From positions 7,852,866 to 7,916,865 of the forward strand of contig SSBO01000012.1 in the NCBI GenBank assembly GCA_005281725.1: a DNA stretch of 64,000 nucleotides, given 5' to 3'. Source of the stretch: Wuchereria bancrofti. Lineage: Eukaryota; Nematoda; Chromadorea; Rhabditida; Onchocercidae. The position numbers were made by a program, and so were the translations under genes. Below the pieces are notes generated by a model. The model did no database searches, was not told where the DNA came from, and saw nothing but the letters and a program-made list of their open reading frames with translations. Positions 26,201 to 38,124 of this stretch are shown one piece after another; the stretch's first letter is position 1; each line of letters starts with the position of its first letter.

Positions 26201-29200
26201 CAAATCTTATAGAAAATAAATTATAATCTTTAACATACGCATACAACCATTATCACAAGACTTATCACCACCTATTATCGGTCATGCACCCTTGCAGCTT
26301 TTCTCACAAATAATTCCAGCGAAAAAAAAGTGATAAGTCTCATGTGTGTCCACAACTTCATGACAGAATTCGCAAGTGTACAAATTTGAAAGGAGCTTAG
26401 CGCTACTCACGAGTGAAACACTAATAATGGAGCAGCTACACAGAGATTGCATACATCATTAAAGAACAAATACACAAATTTTATACTAATCGAAAACTGC
26501 AAGTTCTCTCGTGAAATTCAAACTTTGCATTGTAAATAAACTTTAGAAGAAATAAAGTTGTCAAAGATATATTATGATTGAAATTATGAATTAATTCTCT
26601 TGTAAACAGAGCTGAGAATTTTATGAGAATTTGAATTTAAAACTGTAGTCTGGATAATTTCAAAACACGAGAAGAAATAATGTCTATGAAAATTAAACAG
26701 GTTTAGACGATTCTGCCATATGCTTAGCACTAAAGCTGTAGGAAATGATCTAATCGCCAAGTGGTTTATGCAGGATAGACTTTATGATGTGCTTAATGAT
26801 TTAATTTAAATCATATGTTACAAAATAACTTTTAACATGTAATGAAAGGGTAATAATATTTTGTAACATATCTTACCTGCTTCGTTATTCCATTCCATAG
26901 GTTGCTGTTGTTCGCTCGAAAGTTCTACATTACTGGGCTCATTTCGTCCATTATTTAAATCTTTTTTAATCTCTTCTGCTGCTTCCGATAATTCATCCAT
27001 AATGGCTTCAGATTCGTTGGTAGCCAAACTCTGCAATTTGATTTTAGATTCATTTTCATTTCTCAAAATATTTCATCTATTTTCTATTGTTAAAAAGGCT
27101 TGTCAGTTTTTTTTCAAATGGTTTTTTCACTTCATATGAAGAAAACTTTGACATATATCACAACATTAAAAAGCTTTCCTTTTTTTTTCTTTTATAAGGA
27201 CAAATGCATTTCAGTTAGTTTCATTTGACAGTAAGTATTAATAAAACGCAACAAGTTTATTCAGAAAATACATTATTAAAGGAAAATTAATCGTCCATGA
27301 TATAATTATGGAAATTCTACGAATTTAGTTTATTAATTGAAAGATTATTTTGTGAGACAAAGAAAGCTGACAATTCAGACTTGACAGCTTTACACATAAA
27401 GAAATTCCTGAAATTTTGATTTAGAATTCTTCGTGATTTAACAATTTATGACAAAAGCTAAATTGCTAAAATACAGTGATGCACTAAGTTAGATGACAGA
27501 AGCACGTCACTTTGCACAGTTATGGATTCCATACAATGATACCTGCTCAGTGACAACCTCCTGTATGACTTCAGTGACCTCGAGAGATTCCGTATGTTTT
27601 AATTCATTTTGAGCTTGTTCCACTTCCGGTTCAGCTTCTTTCAGTCCTTCAACTTCTAATTCCTCAGGTTTTGCTTCAGGTGCATCAGGATTTTGCTCTG
27701 TTAATAACTCTTTAGCTTTGTCATCATTTTGAGGTGCTTCAACATTAACATCTGTTGCCTCGTCTGCTGGTACTACTTTTTCCTCTAGCATTGTTTCAGC
27801 TTCATGAACTTCTTGTGGCATTTCAACTTCAGAACCTATAGCTATTCTTTCTTCCTCTATTGGTGCTTCTGTTTCCGTGATTGGTGCAATCTCTACATTA
27901 TCAGTTTCCGATTTGACAAGTGGTTTAGCTTCTTGTTCTGCAAGTGCCGATGTTTCTACGGCTTGCTGAAAACAAGGCTATAATGCAAGATGACGTTCAT
28001 TATAAGTTTGTATTTTCACCTTCAAATACTGCTTTAACTTTCATTCTTTGATTGATATTCCCGAAAGAAAAAACGATTACAAATTTTCAATAATTGAACT
28101 TTAGCTAATGCCTTCGAAATATCAGCAATGTATGAATCGAAACCCAAATTTCAAACATTTAACTGATTCTTTTAAAGTGAAACACTGTTTTCTGTCAATG
28201 AACGATCAGTCGAAAAATAATTTAGCAAAGACAAGGAAATTGAATAATTCTTTTTTATGAAATAAATTGGTATCTCTTCCGGCATTTTTTTTTTCTAGAC
28301 ATTACTTAAATTGTTTTAAGAAAACTAGGAATTGTTTGAGGTGTTATCGAAAGTTATCAGTGTTGTCACGCAGTTCAACAATTAGCCATTGCAGTGTATG
28401 CACAATAACAAACAGATATTTTCAGAATATTTCTACCAACATTCTCAGGGTTATTGGAATCATCGAGTATAGGCTGTCGAGCAAATTGAACAAGTTTTTG
28501 ATCCTCGGAACCTACTAGTTATACTAATCACGCATTCTTCTAACCCAAAAAAAAGATAAACGGATAGGAAAAGTGTTGATTTTACGAAAAATAATCAAGA
28601 TAGAAAAGGAAGCGAATGCAAGCATTGGAATTTTTTATAGGAGTTTCTATTAAAAATGAATGAGTTAAAATATCAGTTATTTGATTTATTTTATTCGTAA
28701 TATCAATACAGTTATTTGATTTACCAGTTATTTGACTAGTTCTTATCCAATTAAGACCGATGATCAGATAGTTAATAATTCTGAAATAATTCATGTATCA
28801 AGTCATTTCGCACGAAAAGTAATGTCAAAATCCTTAACAGCATGAGAACATAAACTGGAAATTTTGCTCTGCAAGGTGGTATCAGATGCAATAATTGAAA
28901 ACAGATTTTGAAGTTTTGAAAGCCATCAATTTGTATCTTAGTAGGATAAAATGGAAAAAATCACTTTGAAGAGTTCTATAGATGGACAATATCGACAAGA
29001 ATGATATTAAATATTGATAAAGATATTTTCTGCTTCCTATCAGTAATTGGCATGTGAAATAAACATGCAAACGTCGAGCTTATGATTCTGATCTTTAGAA
29101 ATCATAATAACAAAAGGCAATGATTACAATGAATCTTCTTCACTACTGAAATTTGAAGATTTTAGAAAAAACAGGATAAGTAATACAAAATGAGTAGTTG

Positions 29201-32149
29201 GAAAGATAGAAAAAGTTGATACCTCTTCGCTGGTTGGTAGTTCGTCAATACTATCCATTGAAGTAGCCATTACATCTGCATTGTCCGTACCGGTTATATC
29301 AGGTACCTGCAATGATATAAAACACAGCTTAAAATAAGTCATTGAAATCTTTAATGGAAAAGAAAATGGTGATCGCAATTGTGGTTATATCTTAATTTCT
29401 TTTTTTTTTTACAAGAGATTCTGTCCATCTATTTAACAAACTGAAATATATTTTTTTTTTCTGCCTTTCCTCAGAGCCTCAATTCAACTGCTGTTATGAA
29501 AGAGAAATATAACTGATTATGCATAGAGTATTGTTTGAATAGTTAACCATTACAGAGACTAATGTTTCTTTATAAGCATTAAATTATATGAGTTGTAAAA
29601 ATTATGCCATAAAAATTGTATACTTACAGTTGATACTTTAAAAAATACTTTAAGTCATATCAATTTTTTTTAAATCTTGTCCATTTTTGATTTTACTTTT
29701 GATATAAAGTAAATTGATGTATTTATTATATGTAAAGATTGTATGTCATTTGCAACTTTGATTTAACCGCAATACAAGTCATACTACCAAATCAAAAAGT
29801 AATAGCTATACATTTGTGTACTTTATCCAGAATGATAGACAAAAAAACTGAGAGAAATTTCTAAGAACAACGAAATCAGCTTTTTGCCAACGTAACATTG
29901 TAGCACTGCTTGGAGTGACATTCTGCTAAAAACACGTCAGTTGTTGATTACCTACCCTATCAATAGATCTCAGTGATCAAAGTGTGTCCATATTTCATTC
30001 TATTTCTTATAAGAGCAATCTCAAGATTGGTAGTTTGGAAATATCACTCAGCGAAAAGATAATTTTTTGCTATTAACAAATTATAACTTTAACGAATTAA
30101 TTTTAAAAAAAAGCAAAAAAAAATTAAGGTATCTGATGATGAAAATTAATTTTTTCGAGAGAATTAATGTAATATTAAGAATAACTTGTGGATGATGCTT
30201 AAAATGTTATTAAAACTATAATTTGAAAAGGAAAACTAAGAAATGCCGGAGATAGCTTAAGTACTGATGAGAATAAATAGCTGCTAAAAGTAAAAAATGA
30301 TAACAAATAAACGTAGTTGTCTAATTGATCTTAACATGACTTTGAAAGCTCGAAAGTGCAAGATATCCTCAACACGTTATACGAATTAACGCTTTAACCA
30401 CCAAAATATTGTTTGTGTATTTTAAAATGCCATATGAATTGCATTAGTTTGACTTATACATAGAGAGAATGAAAAATATGAAATATGATAAGTAAGTTGT
30501 AAATACTCATTAAGTCCATGCTATTTATTAGAAACTAAGTAATATCCGATTTGGATTGTTTTAAAATAAGATAATTTGAAATTTCTCCCCAAAATTTTGT
30601 TTTCTATTTCTTGCATAGAATCCATAACTCTTTTATGTTCTAATTTCAGTTAATATTTGCATGTTCTTGCCGTAAATTTACCTAAGGTTTATTTTAATGG
30701 TTGTAGATGATGGTAGTAAATGAATGACAAGCAGAAGTAGAAGCCATCTGTTGTGGAAAAGGATTAAGAATGCTTCGAAATAAAAGTTACTAAAGATCGT
30801 TTGCAGCTTATATCAACATTTTTTTGAGCATCTTATGGAAAAGCTATAGAAGTAATACCTGATCCTCAGTTCTATCTTCAATTACTTGCTCTTCCACTGC
30901 TTCGTCTCCCGCCAGATGGATTGGCTTTTCCTCCTTGACTCCTGCTTCATCTTGAATAAATCAAAAGCAGTGAAACTTTAAAAAAAATTGCAAGTATTAA
31001 AATAACTTAATAACTGGAAAAGCTGCCCTTAATTTAATAAAATTATAATTTACATTTTCTATGGAATATTTAATAGCAATGTGCTGCTGTATAGTAAGAA
31101 TAAAATACATAAACTATTTTACAGTATCTTTCAGGCATTTCCACTACAAATAAAATTGTAAAATGATAGCACTTATTGCATGATAATGGCTAAGTGAATT
31201 CAATTTCGTGATTTATCATTTCTCATCACTCGTTTCCAGTACTCCTTGAGATAAAATTAAATGAAAAAAAAAATTTCGAGAAAAGGTCACGAAATAATAT
31301 ATCATTCATACTGATTTCATTGTGGTCGAGGTCATATTTAGCCTCGACCTTTTCCACAGCTTGCTCCATTACTTCCATATTATTTAACTCATTACTTTCT
31401 TGCTGTTCTTCTGATGTCGGTCCTTCTTCCATCGCTTTTACCTAAATAGAATTTTTCCATACACTTCAGTTCATTGTTCCTTTTTTGCTGCAAATAAATT
31501 CTTTCCATTATTCTACTGCTTTCTTAGCATAGCCACTACTTAATGATAACAGTGAAATTGCTGGTAGAATTACCAATATTACGAATCAGTGAATTAATTA
31601 TATTCTTTTTTAATTAACCTGTCCTAAGCATCCTTCTATTTACCTCACCTATTTCTTCGCACCACACAAAATACATACCTCATTGGACTGATCAATCTTC
31701 GTTTCGTCCAACAATGTTTCACTACCAGTGCTACCAATAATGGTTACAACTTGAGAATTATCAGTATGCAATTGTTCATCATAGAGAGCGTCATTATCAT
31801 TCATAACCTTAGTTTTCATGTCATCTATACCTGTACCATTCACTCTAAAATTATGTCAAGATATGGTTCATTAGCGAAACAGCTATTCCTCTCTCGCAAA
31901 AAGCAGTGATATCAGTAAACAATGCTGGGTTCATGTGATTATCTTCTCATTCAGAAAGATATTAGGAGATCTAACTAACGCATGAAAAAATGCTAGCGCG
32001 CTTATTCCTCACAATATTCGAATCACTAAAATCACTAATATGTTTTTTAAAATAAAAACTTAAATAATTTAAAACTACTAAATCACTTAAAAAAATATCG
32101 TGATAATGATAACTCACTGGACTGCCCTGCCATCTTCTACTTCAGCCAT
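20286..32149 (-). CDS. Large unassigned acidic, phospho-motif-rich protein with a C-terminal coiled coil
   Basis: Hand-built model in transcription order: 32149-32118, 31844-31679, 31441-31312, 30950-30859, 29306-29223, 27965-27543, 27030-26877, 26043-25986, 25733-25107, 24657-24531, 24436-24332, 24205-24017, 23646-23439, 22951-22837, 22791-22717, 22593-22402, 22304-22130, 21668-21576, 20700-20644, 20429-20286; 3,246 nt, about 1,081 aa, start MAEVEDGRAV. Order of regions: Glu-rich acidic N-terminus (about 400 residues); about ten SRKTS-type units; Glu/Lys segment; SR-like segment with RSPSPVR twice; Tyr/Pro/Ser/Arg-rich segment; C-terminal coiled coil (ESRIADLQRSL, KYKTLSHKLDQACRQM). The C-terminal heptads resemble the tropomyosin tail from memory (9 of 18 identical), suggesting a cytoskeletal or filament-associated role, which is inference. 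Weak points: the acceptor at 24205 is atypical (a stronger one at 24195 is out of phase), and exons 22791-22717 and 22593-22402 are open in more than one frame. A stop at 25085 would end a shorter isoform if the intron at 25106 is retained. Confidence 0.65.
25180..25600 (-). repeat. Tandem coding array of RK(T/S/V/I)S units
   Basis: Within exon 25733-25107 a 13-15-residue unit of the form SRKTSAxEEEK is repeated about ten times (examples: SSRKTSAMEEE, SRKVSAVEEK, SRKTSEVKEK, SRKSSIIQEA, SRKTSEIEEK, TRKISPQMDEK). Each unit carries a basic-x-Ser site of the kind used by PKA/PKC-type kinases followed by acidic residues. The repeat is conserved in protein but varied in DNA, so it is an old array under selection rather than a recent expansion. 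Confidence 0.85.
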
Positions 32150-35100
32150 TTCAACAACAGTTCAATGTATTTGGAATTTTGAAACCGTAGCAGCAACTAT
32201 TTCCCTCTCTTTTTTCTAATATTCCTATCGAGGCTCAGGCAAAAGTGAAGCCTCTTATCTCTGTAATTCATCTTTTCTTACAGGTTTTCTTTCTTTTTTT
32301 AACATCAAAAATTAAGATAAAACAGTGGCTATAATATTCATACATCAGTAAATGTAAAAATGACAAAAGTTAAAGAAAAAGCATATTGTAGTTTATTCGA
32401 AGCAAAAAGTTATATTTCTTATGTTAAATATGATGCATGAAGAGATTTAAATGGTAAAGATAAGCAAAAAGACCCACCTATTTTTGTTGTTCTTTTTTCT
32501 TTCTTGCAATCTTTCCTTTGAAAGATAACTCAGTGTCTCCAAAATTTGAACTGCAAAATTTAAAACAATTAATAACAATATTTTTCGATCATAAAAAATG
32601 CCGCTATTCGAAACGGGTAATAAATTCATTTCAATTTTAGTGAGAAGATGCTCTGGATAAAAACATCAATACTGTTTGAAGCGTAATTTCAAAATTCCAG
32701 ATTAAATTGATGGGATTTTTGCAATCGGCTAGTGAAAATGCTCATGCTAATATACATAGCAAAGTTATTTGCTGGGCATATTAGAGGGAATGAGTGTTGC
32801 AAGGCTGGTATAATAAACAATAAATTTTTGTAATTTCGCTAAATGAGTAGATGATAATAATTCCATACATATTTCAGCAAAAGATTCACAAGTAATTTTT
32901 GAGATCAAAATCTTAAGAATGCAATAGTATGATAATATAATATGGCACAGGATTAGTGTAATTTATTAAAACAGTTTTTCGTTCTGCGTATTTTACATGA
33001 GATGAGCAGAAGCTAATTTGAAGTCAGGTGGTAGTTATTACAGGGTTTATCAGGTGATAGTTTTTCATTTATGTTCAAAAAAGAACATTTCATTTCCATA
33101 ACAGTCAGTTAAAGTTCGTATTTGAAAAGTATATGAAGCAAGAAAAATTTTCCAAATATTTGATAATCTCTTTGACTTAACATTTATGAATTTTGCATGA
33201 ATTGTTTTTAATCGCAAAAATAACATAATCATGATGACTTGAAGCTGGAAACTTCTTATATTCTATTATATCGCTGTTGATAGCTTTCAAAATAGTTTTC
33301 AGCCATTTCTTCAATTTTTTTTCGTCCCTTTAACATTTCACTTTGTTCATCTTTCAACTGCTAGGATTTTCGAACAAATAAGATGATGGCGAAAAGCAAG
33401 TTTCTGCAAGTCCTATACTATGTGAAGGAAACAACAAAATCGAAAATAGAGTTTGTTTTTAGTTTAAACGGTAATTGTCATTTAAGGCCTTCGTCCTTGG
33501 TTTGCTGATTTCCGCCAAGAAACTTCATAATCGTTGTACTCAAATAGTTCGATTTGCAGAAATTAAGAAACCTGGAATTGATTTCTTTTCCTAAAAGTCT
33601 TGCCTACTTTCATGGTTGTCATCTTTGGTTTACTGGAAACGTTGTAACCATTAAAAGAAATAATGTAGAATAGAATTATGTAAAAATTGCAAGTCACTTT
33701 TGAGAAATATGGTAGAAAATTTCTAATCCTTCATAGTGCTTATATAAAAATTATAGCATTTAATTATGGAAGCAATGAAAATGACAAAAAGAAAACTTAT
33801 TTGAATTACTAGCAGTCAAGAATTGTTTAAAATGAAGAGCTGGAAATAAAGTATGAAGAGAAAAGTGAATATACCCAAACACTGATAAACGCTGAATACG
33901 CGTCACTGATGTATTTGCTTCGCTCTGGATGAAGTTCTTTCTAAATCATTTTAAAAACAACACAAAGTTTCTGTTAGCAGTAGTTTACTGCGTAGCAGGC
34001 AAGTCAAGCGATGCACAAACTATTTGATTAAAAATGATGGCTATTGTGCCTATTTCAAACCCACAAAAAATTTTTATCCTCCTACTAAATTTCCCTCCCA
34101 TCCCTTGTTGCTTCCTCTTTCATCACCATTGCTATTGTTTCAATTCTTGAAACTCATTGATTTAAAATCAGCTGATCTCTCTATTTTTATTAATTGTATT
34201 CAAAAAAAGGACACAATTTGCAAGTATCCGCCCAAAAATCATTCTCAGTGAACAGAAAAATACTTAGCCAAACTATACTAGAATAGTTTGTAATTCGTTT
34301 GTTAAGATATGAAATAGTAAGATTTATTTCTGCTTTTCATTTCTTGTCTTTTTTGTAAACATTAGCGACCAATGAATTATTATTTGAATTTCTTTAAATA
34401 CCGAAACTTTTGAATCATTAGCAGTCCTTACAACAATAATAAAAAAACAAAGGAAGACCGAATCATTTGTAGGAATCTTACAAAAATAGTGGAAGCTTCA
34501 CAACCTAATTTTGTTATCATCGATTCTGAATTCACAACGACATGCTTCACCGATGAGACACTTCGCTTTTCATTTTTGGAAATGATACCCATGTAATGGC
34601 TATTAATAACCACTAGATGAATTGAACAAATAAACGAAATTCAGAAAATCTAAGAAAATATTGATATGTTGCAGAGTTCAAGATGATTTCGAATTCAAAA
34701 TTAATAGTGAAAGAAAGTGAAAATTTTCTAATTTTGATCAATGACAAATTTTATAAATTTAATAGTAAATGTTTAAAGATAATTTAGTCTATTTTGGTAG
34801 TAATGGAATTAAAGAATAAGAAAATGAACAAACTCTAAAATTAAGGACTTTTATGTCCTGAAATTGTTGAATTGGCAATAAGCCAGTAAGCTAAGGACTG
34901 AAAGGATAGTATCGTTGTTGTTGTTGTTGTCGTTTGGGATATAAGAGTAATGATATATTATTTCTTCAACAATAACATGACATCGGAAGGTATACTACAT
35001 CACGTTGAGTCCGCCTGTTGTATAGTTAGAAATATTTTTAGCTTAGTTCATCATTTCATGCCTTCACGTACACATACACATACAAACAAATAAATCAATT

Positions 35101-35577
35101 CCTTTTTTTTTCTTCCTTTTTTTCTTTTTTGAGATTTCTTTTAAAACAGATTTACGAGGAATTTATTTGCTGAAGTATGGATCTGTTCAGTTGATATTTG
35201 GTAGGAAGATGCATTGAAGTATCATAAAAATGAATAAAGTAACTTACATCAATTTTATGTTGGTTGAAAACAAAAAAAAAAAAAAATTCTGGAATTATTT
35301 GATAAAATTTTCAATATTTAAAACGAGTGGAAATAAAAGAAAGATAAATCTGAGGTAGCACTTTTTAACTGAAGAAATACAATAAAATGAATATATTTGC
35401 AGATTTAACTCTCAATTAGCTATATTAAATATTATTTGATAAAATAAATATTTTAAAATGCTCACATCTCATTAGGCTGTAATAATGCCACATTCAAGAA
35501 CAACACGAAACAATTTTACAAAAAATGATGCTATCGAAAAAATGAAAATTCATAATAGTTATCTCTAAAAAAAAAAA

Positions 35578-35617
35578 TTACTAGTACACATTACAATTAC
35601 TAGTAAAATTACTAGTA
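35578..35617. repeat. Three copies of ATTACTAGTA
   Basis: ATTACTAGTA occurs at 35578-35587, 35596-35605 and 35608-35617. Each copy contains the palindrome TACTAGTA. Function unknown; could be a small slippage product. Confidence 0.8.
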
Positions 35618-36723
35618 CGTCATCGAGTACACATTTTTTTTTAAAACTTTTGTTCAAAGAAAGCAAATAAGACAGTGAAAATAAGAGTTGATTTTTATTT
35701 TGGGGAGTGATGATAGTTCAGGTTAGATTTGTAAATTAGACAATGGAGAAACTTTGAATCAATTAAATTATTCTTTTTGCATTCTTTGTGAATAATAACA
35801 TTTGCATTTTTGGAAACGTATTATTTCCAAACATTTTTGGAAATAAATAATACATAACAAAGATATGTATAGAGAAGGCAAATAATATGCGTTGATATGG
35901 TCAACATTTAATGATTAGTTTAAAAATTGTTTAGCATAATGAATATGAAGTAAATAAGGTGATTAGCTCTCATAATACAGATACATTATTTTCAATGTTA
36001 TCAGTGTGAAATCTAACAATTTCCTGCTTTTCAGTTTTCTATGCATTTCTTCTCATTCAATGTGTGATGTTGACAATTTCAATGGAAGTATCAGTGAACA
36101 GGCATCTAGCAACACTCCACCACTCTGTCCCGCTATTTCGTTTAGCAAATATCATTTAGTATAAAAAGCAAAAAAAAAACACCCGGTGTTGCTTAACATT
36201 TCTTTTTCACTCTTAATTGTGTGTGGTTGCTGCCGGTAATAAATATAATCGAATTATTCTTGGTTCTTTATCTCTCCATCAATATTCTTTACTGATATAA
36301 CATATATATACGTATCTCACATATATACACACACACTCATAAATAATAATAATATCACTAACATTGCCAATCCTTACTTTCATTTCTTTCACTGTGTTAC
36401 CTGAAGATTTCTTATTCCACTTTATCTGCATGATCTATGGACTTTGAAAAAAAATCAAATTTAGCTTGAAATGATTTTTTTCATTGCATTTCATTTTCTC
36501 TTTTCTTTTTTCTATTTTTAGATTAATTAAAGTGAGGAAGGGGAAGGTGGAATAAATTGAGATTCTTAGTAAAATAAACATTCCAGTTGTGAAATGAAGA
36601 TTTGGTAAGTTTAATTACCTATTACTTAATATAATTTATTGTGGAAAAAAAAGCTTTTTAGGAGTTAATAAACTGATTCTCTTATATACTTCGTCCGATT
36701 ATCCATTCAAAAGATCGGTTTAA

Positions 36724-37158
36724 TTGATGAAAGTACTACGCTTGGAGATTTGTCACAGAAAGATTCCTTCATTGCTTCAAATAATCCATGAGAGAAGTAG
36801 GAGATTGCTGGATGAAATGTCCGTCACATTTAAGTTGTCAATTTTCTTGTACTTCCTTTCATTTGACATTACACTTAGCTCGTTGAGTTATGCTGTAAAT
36901 GCTTCCCAAATATTTCAAAGTGTGACAGTCATAGTTTCGTGCTATACTAAACTGGTTATGCAGAAGCAAAAAGTTGGATGGATGGAAGAGTTTGACGTGA
37001 GGTGTTTTGGAGTTATGGTGTTTCGGCTTTTGGGATTCATCTTAAGAAGAGTTTGTAATGCCGAATTCTTTGCTAACTTGTTAATTGGGGTAGCTAGGAA
37101 TGTGGCAAAATTTTCTCGTTTGGTCAAAAGTTTCCGAAATATGTTCGTTCCACTTTAA
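36724..37158 (+). other. Unassigned open reading frame (144 codons), doubtful
   Basis: A single uninterrupted frame of 144 codons that is less AT-rich than its surroundings and includes hydrophobic segments (FKLSIFLYFLSFDITLSS) and a basic tail. I recognise no domain. It starts at TTG followed by ATG, has no acceptor close upstream, and lies between genes. It could be a small orphan gene, a relic of a decayed gene, or chance; length alone is the only support. Confidence 0.25.
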
Positions 37159-38124
37159 TTTAACACCATCTGAATTGTAGCTAACTTTTGTCCAATGATG
37201 AAAAAGAGATTGATTAGGTTAAAAAATATTCAGAACCCAACTGACTTTATCAGTGGAAGGCCTACTGTTTGAAATATTGGTGATTATTATTGGAAACTGA
37301 TATGCAGTAACTGAATTGAGTAAAAAAATCATTCCCAACATATAAGATTGTAAAATTGGTGGATAAGTAAATACAAATAGAAACGGGGAAAGGTTGAGAT
37401 ATAAGCCAAGAAGTGATGATTCTAGTCGTACAAACATAGTAACTCGACCAGTAATAAATAGTTCAAGTAAAAAATGAATCAAATAAGATATTTCACGAGA
37501 AGCATTTTGAGGCTGCTAATGGAAATTTGTATATGATTGGCTGTGATTTCTAACTAAATACTTTACTTAAATGACCAGAAATCGTGATGGTTCAGGTCTG
37601 AGATAAGCTTTATTTTCATTTTTGAAATAGATTTAATCTTTTAAAAATGTATCTACGTCGCGCTTTAGTTTGCTAATAAAATATGACAGAACAAAACTAT
37701 TGAACTACTGTATCTTTGGGACCACGAAGTGAAAATGTTTGTAATATTTTTTAAGAATAATGTATTATCTGATGTTCTGAGGTATCAGTGGAATAATTTG
37801 ATATGCATTTTTGGATTACTTGTTTATTACCAGCACTTATTGTCTTTTCTATATTTTCTTCAACAATTAAATGACACAGTGGTAAAACATTGGCATATTT
37901 TATCATTTTCAGCTATTTCTATTTAAAAAGTAAATTTTGCTTCATGATATACGCTTTAGCAATCACCTAAATATTTAGAAAGAGTAGGTTTGAAATGCAA
38001 TTTTCCGTTGTTTGTGAATGTTTAGTTGTAGCATTTTCCATTATCTTTTAGAAAATTTTCATACATATGAGTAAATAATTTTAATTGAATTTGTTGAAAT
38101 TCTCTGAATCTCTTTCTCTTTCAG

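Larger units (their letters stand above)
32150..38124. other. Intergenic stretch of about 6 kb
   Basis: AT-rich DNA between divergently transcribed units: the 5' end of the large minus gene and the pseudogene on plus. It contains a (TTG)5 run at 34915-34929, the ATTACTAGTA triplet at 35578-35617, and the unassigned frame at 36724-37158. The missing first exon (signal peptide) of the prenylcysteine oxidase-like pseudogene should lie just upstream of 38125 but I cannot identify it. Promoter elements of the large gene are expected just above 32150; none is recognisable. Confidence 0.45.
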
